The position numbers and the translations under genes are program-made. A stretch of DNA of 32,920 bases from an uncultured Lewinella sp. (lineage in GTDB: Bacteria > Bacteroidota > Bacteroidia > Chitinophagales > Saprospiraceae), in NCBI GenBank assembly GCA_937949535.1, contig CALEDI010000176.1, positions 1 to 32,920 of the forward strand, given 5' to 3'. Below are positions 15,716 through 22,444 of this stretch, piece by piece. The notes under the pieces are model-generated. The model did not search any database. It saw only the letters and a list, made by a program, of their open reading frames with translations, and had not been told where the DNA came from. Each line of letters begins with the position of its first letter. Positions within the stretch are counted from its first letter, which is position 1.

Positions 15716-16462
15716 ATGCTGATCAACACTTTTCTTTACCATTTCGGGCAGTACGTGCTCCTACTGAAATCTGCCGTCGCGAAGCCGGAGCGGTTTTCGA
15801 TGTATTATAAGGAGACGATCCGCCAGATGGACGCCATCGGCGTCGGGTCGGTATTCATCGTGATCCTGATCTCGATGTTCATCGGTATGGTGACGGCGGT
15901 ACAGTTTGCCGACCAACTGGGCGACAGCTTCGTGCCGACCTACTACATCGGCTACATTGTACGCGACATCACGATCATCGAGATGGCCCCAACAATTACT
16001 TGTTTGGTGCTGGCCGGTAAGGTAGGCTCCAACCTCGCCGCCGAAATTGGCGGTATGCGGCAGAAGGAGCACATCGACGCGATGGAGATCATGGGCGTCA
16101 ATACGGCTGCGTACCTGATTATGCCTAAGCTGGTGGCGGCGGTCTTCGTGATTCCGCTGCTGGTAGCCATTTCTGCCTTCGTTTCCATCATCGGTGGTTA
16201 CGTGGCTACCGTGCTGCCGGGGTCGTTATCGCATACGGAATATGTTTTGGGCCTCCGTTCTTACTTCGTTCCGCGCTACGTATTCATGATGTTCGTCAAA
16301 GCCTCCGTATTTGCTTTCTTGCTTACTTCCGTGAGTTGCTACCTTGGCTACTACGTTAAGGGCGGAAGCATCGAACTGGGCGAAGCGAGTACCAATGCGG
16401 TGGTCGTTTCCAACGTCCTCATCCTGCTATTTGATTTCATCATTGCCCTGCTGCTGACCTAA
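15716..16462 (+). CDS. mlaE: MlaE-family ABC transporter permease
   Basis: 248 residues with five or six membrane segments (e.g. VGSVFIVILISMFIGMVTAV, LVAAVFVIPLLVAISAFVSI, NVLILLFDFIIALLLT). The block EMAPTITCLVLAGKVGSNLAAEIGGMR-KEHIDAMEIMGVN is the MlaE family signature. Members are the inner-membrane channel of the Mla/MCE lipid transport system, moving phospholipids between inner and outer membranes. The ATPase gene follows after 24 bp. An MCE-domain MlaD gene is not adjacent, so the substrate-binding part must be elsewhere. The start at 15716 yields a short cytoplasmic N-terminus, as is usual. Confidence 0.93.
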   Translation: MLINTFLYHFGQYVLLLKSAVAKPERFSMYYKETIRQMDAIGVGSVFIVILISMFIGMVTAVQFADQLGDSFVPTYYIGYIVRDITIIEMAPTITCLVLAGKVGSNLAAEIGGMRQKEHIDAMEIMGVNTAAYLIMPKLVAAVFVIPLLVAISAFVSIIGGYVATVLPGSLSHTEYVLGLRSYFVPRYVFMMFVKASVFAFLLTSVSCYLGYYVKGGSIELGEASTNAVVVSNVLILLFDFIIALLLT

Positions 16463-16486
16463 CCCAAGCCCGCTAGAACATCCGCT

Positions 16487-17266
16487 ATGATCCGTACGAT
16501 CGACATCGAAAAATCCTTCGGGGAGAACCACGTGCTCAAGGGCATCACTACCGAATTTCACGACGGAAAGCCGAACCTCATCATCGGCGCCTCCGGCGCC
16601 GGTAAGACCGTGCTCCTAAAGCTGCTCATCGGTCTTTTCACCCCTACCTCAGGGCAGGTCTTCTACGACGATACCAATATCTTCGAGTTAAACAAAAAAG
16701 AGCTGCGCCAAATCCGGATGAAGATCGGGATGCTCTTTCAGGGCAATGCCCTCTTCGACTCCTTGACCGTAGGCGAAAACATCCGCTTCCCGATGGATAT
16801 GTTCACCCGCCGAACCGCCAAGGAAAAGCAGATGCGCGTAGATGAATGCCTCGAAATGGTCAATATGGAAGGTATCAATGACCGCTACCCCTCGGAAGTA
16901 TCCGGCGGAATGCAGAAGCGCGTCGGCATCGCCCGCGCGATGGTTTTGGAGCCCAAGTACCTGTTCTGCGACGAGCCCAACTCCGGCCTAGACCCCCAGA
17001 CCTCCATCCTGATCGACGAGCTGATCTGCGAACTCACCAACCGCAACAACATCACGACCGTCATCAATACCCACGACATGAACTCCGTGATGGGCATCGG
17101 CGATAACATCCTGCTCATGAAGCACGGCCACGTTGCTTGGCGCGGAGACAAATCCCAAGTACTAGAAAGCGATAATGAAACGCTGGAGGACTTCATTTTT
17201 GCTAGTCCGTTTTTACAGCGGCTTAGAGAGGATGCGCTTAAGTTGCGGAACCGGGAAAGGGGGTAG
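16487..17266 (+). CDS. mlaF: MlaF-type ABC transporter ATP-binding protein
   Basis: 259 residues. Walker A GASGAGKT is at residues 34-41, the Q-loop is in MLFQGNALFDSLTV, the signature is SGGMQKR, Walker B is YLFCDEP with SGLDP after it, and the switch His is in INTHD. The sequence NALFDSLTVGENI is typical of MlaF-like ATPases. It would power the permease encoded 24 bp upstream. The stop codon lies in a GTAGTAGTGTAG repeat shared with the methyltransferase upstream region. Confidence 0.95.
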   Translation: MIRTIDIEKSFGENHVLKGITTEFHDGKPNLIIGASGAGKTVLLKLLIGLFTPTSGQVFYDDTNIFELNKKELRQIRMKIGMLFQGNALFDSLTVGENIRFPMDMFTRRTAKEKQMRVDECLEMVNMEGINDRYPSEVSGGMQKRVGIARAMVLEPKYLFCDEPNSGLDPQTSILIDELICELTNRNNITTVINTHDMNSVMGIGDNILLMKHGHVAWRGDKSQVLESDNETLEDFIFASPFLQRLREDALKLRNRERG

Positions 17267-17325
17267 TAGTGTAGTTCGGTAGCGACTACATTACTACATT
17301 ACCACATTACTACACTACTTTTACG
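17262..17325. repeat. TAC/GTA-rich repeat with hairpin
   Basis: GTAGTGTAGT near 17267 is the reverse complement of ACTACACTAC near 17309. Between them ATTACTAC-type 8-bp units repeat. The first 21 bp match 31652-31672 at 19 positions. It fills the gap between the ATPase and MATE genes. Confidence 0.6.
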
Positions 17326-17327
17326 TC

Positions 17328-18656
17328 GTGAAGTTAACCACCTCCTATCGCGACATCTGGAAGGTCTCCCTACCCATCATCATCGGTAGTGCGGCGCAGA
17401 ACGTGGTAGCCATGACGGACAGCGTTTTCCTGTACTACAAAGACGAAGAAGACTTCGCGGCCATCGGTTTTGTGGCGGCCTTTTACATCATTGTGGCGGC
17501 CATCGGCTTCGGTTTTAGCCGAGGAGGGCAGATCTTGATGGCCCGCAGAGCGGGCCAGGAAAAGCCCGAAGAAGTAGGCCGTGTGTTTTACTCTACGGTA
17601 TACTTTGAGTTGATTCTTGCGGTCTTATTGTTCTTGTTCATGACCCACGGCGCGTACTGGTTATTTGCCAGTTTGGTAGACTCCGATGTCATCTTTTATA
17701 AGGCGATGGAGTACTTGGAGATGCGGAAATGGGGCGTATTTGCCAGTTATTTCGGGGTGGCGTGTATTGCGCTTTATACCGGAATTGCTCGCCCGGTGTT
17801 CATCATCATTGACACCTTCATCTTGGCGATAACCAATATCTTCTTGGACCGGGCCTTGATTTTCGGGATGTACGGCTTCCCGGAGATGGGCATTGCTGGG
17901 GCTGGCCTAGCCAGCACGATTGCGGAATACGTGGCCCTCTTGGTCTTCGTTGTCTACATGATCTTCGACCGAAAAAACCGGATTTACGACATCTTCAAAC
18001 TCCCGAAATGGGATCCCGTCATCATCCGTGAGATCGTTGGTTTGTCGGTGCCGATTGTGGCGATGTCCGTTGTTGGGCTGGGCAGCGGGTTTCTCTTTTT
18101 TGGGCTGGTAGACAACTTCGGAGAGCGCGCCTTGGCGACTACGAACATTGTCCGTATTGCTTACCTGATCCTGAGTATTCCGGCTTGGGGCTTTTGTACG
18201 GGCATCAATACGATGGCGAGCTACTTCGTTGGGGCTGGGCAACCCGAAAAGGTGCGGGTAGTGCTCTGGAAAACCTCCGTTCTTTGCCTCGGCATCACGA
18301 CCCTGATGATCTTGCCCTTGCTGGCTTTCCCGAAGTATTTCCTCTACCCTATTCTGGGCGATGAGCGGGCTTATCTGATTGATGCGGCCTACCCCATTTT
18401 CTGGGTGCTTTGGGGCATCCTGACGACCTTTAGCTTCGGGAGCATCTTCTTCAACGGCCTCATTGGGGCGGGAGAAACCAAGTTGGCGCTGAAGATACAA
18501 AGCATTGTTGCGGCGGTGTATGTAGTGATGATATTCGTCGTAGTCCGCGCCTCTTGGGGCACGATGGTACTGGCTTGGTCCGTAGAAATCCTGTACTGGA
18601 TTGCGATTTTCGTGGTGGCTTGGTTGTATTTTAAGAAGCCTCGGTGGAGTAAGTAA
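17328..18656 (+). CDS. MATE-family multidrug/cation efflux transporter
   Basis: 442 residues, about 12 membrane helices in two similar halves (SLPIIIGSAAQNVVAMTDSVFL in the first, LSVPIVAMSVVGLGSGFLFFG in the second). The opening pattern and IPAWGFCTGINTMASYFVGAGQPEKV match the MATE fold, which exports drugs or metabolites using a Na+ or H+ gradient. The start is GTG at 17328 (MKLTTSYRDIW); no ATG lies in a better place. It is 61 bp downstream of the ATPase across the TAC-rich hairpin, so it may or may not be in the same operon. Substrate unknown. Confidence 0.92.
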   Translation: MKLTTSYRDIWKVSLPIIIGSAAQNVVAMTDSVFLYYKDEEDFAAIGFVAAFYIIVAAIGFGFSRGGQILMARRAGQEKPEEVGRVFYSTVYFELILAVLLFLFMTHGAYWLFASLVDSDVIFYKAMEYLEMRKWGVFASYFGVACIALYTGIARPVFIIIDTFILAITNIFLDRALIFGMYGFPEMGIAGAGLASTIAEYVALLVFVVYMIFDRKNRIYDIFKLPKWDPVIIREIVGLSVPIVAMSVVGLGSGFLFFGLVDNFGERALATTNIVRIAYLILSIPAWGFCTGINTMASYFVGAGQPEKVRVVLWKTSVLCLGITTLMILPLLAFPKYFLYPILGDERAYLIDAAYPIFWVLWGILTTFSFGSIFFNGLIGAGETKLALKIQSIVAAVYVVMIFVVVRASWGTMVLAWSVEILYWIAIFVVAWLYFKKPRWSK

Positions 18657-18657
18657 C

Positions 18658-19152
18658 CTAACAAACTTTGTCTGCGCAAGCGGAGCTGGCGAAGGCGTTC
18701 GGTTTTGCCTTGAACACGAACCCCATTCCGAGGATGTAGCCCATCGCTTCCTTGAGGGCGACGTTGGACTTGAACGAGGGGTCGGTGTTGATGTCGGCAT
18801 GGACTTCGAGGGCGACCTTGTGCTCATCGAGCAGGTTGCAGAGGGCGTAAGCGATTTCGACGGAGCGGCCTACTTCGAGGATCATCCGCTCGCGGATCGA
18901 CATTTTTTGCTCGCTTTTGTAGTTGGCGATGAACATGAAACCGCCCTTTTTTTCGCGCAGGAAAACGATGACGGTAGCAAACTCGGTGAGTTTGCCGCGC
19001 ACTTGGCTGTCGGTACCGATGCAGACCTTTAGTTTATGCCCTGCTTCCTTCTCTCGCACGAGCGTGGTTCGTACCGCTTCGGCGATGGGCAGGTCGATGG
19101 AGCGGCCATCTAGGCGGCGCCATTTCATGTCGATCAGTGGAGTAGAAGTCAT
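18658..19152 (-). CDS. YkuK/DUF458-like RNase H-fold protein
   Basis: 164 residues. GTDSQ at 46-50, a RERM-LEV-RSVEIA helix, EVHADINTDP around 114, and AKPNAFASSACADK near the C-terminus match the YkuK/DUF458 family, whose fold is RNase H-like. The activity of the family is not firmly known; the conserved Asp residues suggest a metal-dependent nuclease. It converges on the MATE gene, the stops being almost adjacent, and shows no operon partner. Met9 (MKWRRLDG) could be an alternative start. TATCTTAG about 60 bp upstream on the minus strand weakly resembles a -7 box. Confidence 0.8.
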   Translation of the reverse strand: MTSTPLIDMKWRRLDGRSIDLPIAEAVRTTLVREKEAGHKLKVCIGTDSQVRGKLTEFATVIVFLREKKGGFMFIANYKSEQKMSIRERMILEVGRSVEIAYALCNLLDEHKVALEVHADINTDPSFKSNVALKEAMGYILGMGFVFKAKPNAFASSACADKVC

Positions 19153-19272
19153 GGTTCAAAAATTTTAGTTCGTGATACGGTGCTAGCAAGGGCCTCTTGC
19201 TCAGCGCGTTCGCTAAGATAACCCTTTACGGATTAAAAAAAGTTGCGCGGTGTCTTAGTCTCGGAGGGCAAC

Positions 19273-19332
19273 CAGCGTTCAGCCATCAGCATTCAGGCTA
19301 CCGCTGTTGCATTTAGCCGCCTGAACGCTGAT
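19273..19332. repeat. Intergenic imperfect palindrome
   Basis: CAGCGTTCAG (19273-19282) is the reverse complement of 19321-19330, with an inner copy ATCAGCATTCAGGCTA opposite TTAGCCGCCTGAACGCTGAT. Related to the palindromes at 4500 and 15532. Confidence 0.6.
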
Positions 19333-19417
19333 TGCTGCATACTGAGTAACTCAACCGAAGTAGCAGGGCAAATAATAGTAGACCTGCAATCGGTTATACC
19401 CACCTAAAACCTCCCCT

Positions 19418-19435
19418 GCACCTGCGTCCGCGCCC
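19418..19435 (-). repeat. Dispersed 18-bp GC-rich repeat, copy d
   Basis: GCACCTGCGTCCGCGCCC on the plus strand, intergenic, identical over 18 bp to the copies at 2891 and 14427. Confidence 0.75.
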
Positions 19436-19456
19436 ACAATTGTATCTTTCCCGCCT

Positions 19457-19579
19457 CAAACCGCTATACATCGACTAAATCCCCCTCCCTAAATCCCTCC
19501 CCACGGGGGAGGGACTTGTGAAAACGCTACGCGTTTTAGCGTAATGGCCACTTAATCAGCGTCAATGTATAGCGGTTTG
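19457..19579. mobile_element. MITE-like insertion, 123 bp, with 19-bp inverted repeats
   Basis: CAAACCGCTATACATCGAC (19457-19475) is inverted at 19561-19579 with one mismatch. TTTCCCGCCT flanks both sides (19447-19456 and 19581-19590), consistent with a ~10-bp target duplication; the match extends to 15 bp. Inside are a perfect stem CCCTCCCC/GGGGAGGG and a hairpin AAAACGC-TAC-GCGTTTT. There is no coding capacity. It sits directly in front of the GH20 gene. Confidence 0.7.
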
Positions 19580-19603
19580 ATTTCCCGCCTCAAACTACAG
19601 ATC

Positions 19604-21085
19604 ATGCGTTATTTACTGTTCTTCCTCCTCGTTTCCCTATTCTTTTCCTGCGGCAACGATGTGCCGCCGCCGCCCGCCATGCCGCCGCTGAGCGATCTGC
19701 CGCTGGTGCCGCTGCCGGTGGAAATTTCCAACTCGGAAGGCTACCTGTACGTGAACCCCGACGAGGCGCACGCGAATGAGGGCGCGGCCGCAGGTGCAAT
19801 GGCGTACTTGAAGCGCAAGGAAGTTCCAGCCCTGCCCCTAACCACCAGCATGGACTCCAACCTACAATTAAAAGACGGTGCCTACCTCCTCCAGATCGCT
19901 CCCGAGGGCGTCAGCATCAGCGCCAAAGACGAAGCGGGGCTCCTCAACGGTGCCATCACCCTAGAGCAAGTTGTAGCCTTCAGCCCCAACACCGACCGCG
20001 GCCTGTTCCTCCCCGCCGGCACCATTACCGACCAGCCCCGCTACGCCTACCGAGGCTACATGCTCGATGTGGCGCGGACTTTCTTCGGCGTCGATACCGT
20101 AAAGCAGGTCATTGACCGCATCTCGACCTACAAAATCAACCACCTTCACCTCCACCTCAGCGACGACCAAGGCTGGCGCATAGAGATCAAGTCTTGGCCC
20201 GGCCTCGCCGAAATCGGCGGCCGCTTCGAGGTAGACGGCACGCCCGGCGGCTACTTCACCCAAGAAGATTACAAAGAGATCGTCCGCTACGCGGCCGCCC
20301 AGGGTATCACCATCGTTCCCGAAATCGACATGCCCGGCCACACCAACGCCGCCCTGAACGCCTACGCCGAACTGAACCTAGACGGCAAAGCCCGCGATCC
20401 CTACACCGGCACCGAGGTCGGCTTCAGCACCCTCGACGCGAATAAAGAAGTCACCTACGAATTCATCGACGCGGTGGTTGGCGAGATTTCCGCCATCACC
20501 CCCGGCCCCTACTTCCACATCGGCGGAGACGAGAGCGCCGTTACCCCACACGACGACTACGTGAAGCTCATCCGCCGCGCCCAAGAGATCGTGATTTCCC
20601 ACGGCAAAAAATCCATCGGCTGGGACGAAGTCGCCATCGCTGGCCTCGCCGAAGGCAGCGTCGCTCAGCTCTGGAACCACTCCGAGTACGCCCTGATGGC
20701 GCAGAAAGAAGGCAACAAGGTACTCTTCAGCCCCGCTACCCGCGCTTACCTCGATATGCAGTACGATAGCCTGAGCCGCATCGGCCTCCACTGGGCCGCC
20801 TATATCGAGGTAGACTCCGCCTACCTCTGGGACCCCAAGGCGATGGTAGACGGCATCACCGATGCCGACATCCTCGGCGTAGAAACGCCCCTCTGGGGCG
20901 AGACCATCCGCAACATCGAAGACATCGATTACCTCACCTTCCCCCGCCTACTCGCCCTCTCCGAGGTCGGCTGGACGCCACAACCCCAACGGAATTACGA
21001 AGACTTCCTACGGCGGCTCCGCGCACAACAGGAATGGCTGAAGGAGAAGGGCATCGGGACTTATGCTACTCGGGTGCTTAAATGA
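19604..21085 (+). CDS. Beta-N-acetylhexosaminidase, GH20 family, lipoprotein
   Basis: 493 residues from ATG 19604, which gives signal MRYLLFFLLVSLFFSC with lipobox Cys16; the track start 13 codons earlier lies in the insertion-derived repeat and is rejected. After a GH20b-like domain (about 40-150) comes the (beta/alpha)8 catalytic domain with HLHLSDDQGWRIEI, EIDMPGHTNAALNAY, and the catalytic pair Asp309-Glu310 in HIGGDES; GWDEV and ETPLWGE follow. GH20 enzymes remove terminal GlcNAc/GalNAc from chitin or glycans, using the substrate acetamido group. As a lipoprotein it would act in the periplasm or on the surface. Residues about 59-65 (GAAAGA) come from the dispersed 18-bp repeat. A MITE-like insertion lies just upstream and may have altered its promoter. 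Confidence 0.94.
   Translation: MRYLLFFLLVSLFFSCGNDVPPPPAMPPLSDLPLVPLPVEISNSEGYLYVNPDEAHANEGAAAGAMAYLKRKEVPALPLTTSMDSNLQLKDGAYLLQIAPEGVSISAKDEAGLLNGAITLEQVVAFSPNTDRGLFLPAGTITDQPRYAYRGYMLDVARTFFGVDTVKQVIDRISTYKINHLHLHLSDDQGWRIEIKSWPGLAEIGGRFEVDGTPGGYFTQEDYKEIVRYAAAQGITIVPEIDMPGHTNAALNAYAELNLDGKARDPYTGTEVGFSTLDANKEVTYEFIDAVVGEISAITPGPYFHIGGDESAVTPHDDYVKLIRRAQEIVISHGKKSIGWDEVAIAGLAEGSVAQLWNHSEYALMAQKEGNKVLFSPATRAYLDMQYDSLSRIGLHWAAYIEVDSAYLWDPKAMVDGITDADILGVETPLWGETIRNIEDIDYLTFPRLLALSEVGWTPQPQRNYEDFLRRLRAQQEWLKEKGIGTYATRVLK
19780..19797 (+). repeat. Dispersed 18-bp GC-rich repeat, copy e
   Basis: GGGCGCGGCCGCAGGTGC, in frame in the GH20 gene. Confidence 0.7.
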
Positions 21086-21100
21086 TGTAGGGTTGTAATG

Positions 21101-22027
21101 CTACTTACTCCGCCCAATCAGCACTACCCCAAAAATAACCAGTGCTGCGCCGATGCCTTGCACCAAATTGAGGCTTTCTTCGAGGACTAAGTACTCCAGC
21201 ACGATGGTCGCCACGGGGCCTACGGCCCCGAGGATGGCCGCGTCGTTGGCCCCGATCCGCCGGATGCCCTCCGTGACCATGTAGCCGGGGATGACCGTGC
21301 AAAAGATCGCCAGCGTAAGGCCATAACCATACAAGCCCCACGGCAAGCCCAGCAGGGTGTTTCCGCTCAGCAAAACGTGTAATAAAACCATGGTACAGGC
21401 CGCCAACATCGCTAGGCTGGTAAAACGGATACTCCCGATCACCGGCGTAAGCTTGCCGCTACCAATTACGTAAAAGCTGTAGAGCAACGCACTCATGAAT
21501 ACAAGCCCTGCGCCCAAAGAGAATTTGTCGCCCAACGAAAAGTCTGCCCCGCTAAATGCCAGCCCGATACCGGCGTAGCAGATTACGGTTGCCAACCATT
21601 GCACCGGCTTGATCGGTGTTTTGAAGGCTACCCGCTGGATCAGTAGTACCATCGTTGGGTAACTGAACAGGATGAGCCGTTCCATGCCTGCGCTCAGGTA
21701 CTGCAAGCCAAGAAAGTCGGTATAACTCGCCAAATAATACCCAAAAACGCCCAGCAAAACGATGACGCCGAAGGCCTTGGGGCTGATGCTTTGCTGGTCG
21801 CCCGTTTTCTCCCGCTTTAAGTAACCGATGACGAGAAAAAACGGTAGGGCAAACGCCATCCGTAGTCCCAGCAAAACGATGCTTTCTACCTCATAGTCAA
21901 GGTAAGAAAGCTTAATCACGATGGCCTTACAACTGAACATGACCGCTCCGCCCAAGGTGAGCAGCAGGCCGATGAGGCGGTTGCGGGAAGCGGCTTGGTT
22001 TTCGGTGGGAGAGGAAGTTGTGGGCAT
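21101..22027 (-). CDS. EamA/DMT-family transporter
   Basis: 308 residues from ATG 22027 (MPTTSSPTENQAA). The 22 extra residues of the track ORF lie over a -7 box and are excluded. Ten hydrophobic segments in two EamA halves are visible (LIGLLLTLGGAVMFSCKAIVI, WLATVICYAGIGLAFSG, AAILGAVGPVATIVLEYLVL, GIGAALVIFGVVLI). The family exports metabolites or takes up nucleotides or sugars; the substrate cannot be told. It converges with the GH20 gene, with 15 bp between stops. TACCTTTG lies 20 bp upstream. Confidence 0.92.
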   Translation of the reverse strand: MPTTSSPTENQAASRNRLIGLLLTLGGAVMFSCKAIVIKLSYLDYEVESIVLLGLRMAFALPFFLVIGYLKREKTGDQQSISPKAFGVIVLLGVFGYYLASYTDFLGLQYLSAGMERLILFSYPTMVLLIQRVAFKTPIKPVQWLATVICYAGIGLAFSGADFSLGDKFSLGAGLVFMSALLYSFYVIGSGKLTPVIGSIRFTSLAMLAACTMVLLHVLLSGNTLLGLPWGLYGYGLTLAIFCTVIPGYMVTEGIRRIGANDAAILGAVGPVATIVLEYLVLEESLNLVQGIGAALVIFGVVLIGRSK

Positions 22028-22046
22028 GGGCTTTTGCTTGTCTTGA

Positions 22047-22054
22047 CAAAGGTA
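22047..22054 (-). promoter_or_regulatory. -7 box of the EamA gene
   Basis: Minus-strand TACCTTTG, 20 bp before the ATG. No -33 element at the expected distance. Confidence 0.4.
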
Positions 22055-22137
22055 TGCGCGCCTGCTTCCAAAAAGACTAAATTGGTAACCCAACTACTTA
22101 TGTTGATATGGTTGAATTACGGTGGCTTACTGGCCCG

Positions 22138-22156
22138 AGCTACCTCCGGCAGTGAG
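22138..22156 (+). repeat. CTCCGGC-type short repeat
   Basis: AGCTACCTCCGGCAGTGAG matches 30699-30717 at 17 of 19 positions. Intergenic. Confidence 0.5.
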
Positions 22157-22234
22157 CTTTTAGTTTTTTACCTTCAGAATAATTTAATTCGTTACCTGAA
22201 ACTAATTTCGTGCGCTATATCATTGTGTTATTAC

Positions 22235-22242
22235 TAAATTTG
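22235..22242 (+). promoter_or_regulatory. -7 box upstream of the T9SS protein gene
   Basis: TAAATTTG followed by C matches TAnnTTTG. It implies a ~200-base leader to 22445. The -33 element is not clear. Confidence 0.4.
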
Positions 22243-22444
22243 CATACAATATCAGGCGTAACCTTTGGTTCATTCCTGCTACACCTACATAAAATCAATT
22301 ATTTCAGCCAGGTTGTTTTGCCCGGCTGCCTCTATTAACCTTCAGAGCATAATTGCGTACAGTGTCATTTGGTTCTATCCTTCCCACCTCGGGCAGGCTT
22401 GTCTCTTTTTGGTACCGCTAAACCTCTGGAAAACACTACTTCTT

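Noticed and set aside
17907-18827. 306-codon minus-strand ORF
   Set aside because: Antisense to the MATE gene; low-complexity Arg/Ser/Pro-rich product without recognisable domains.
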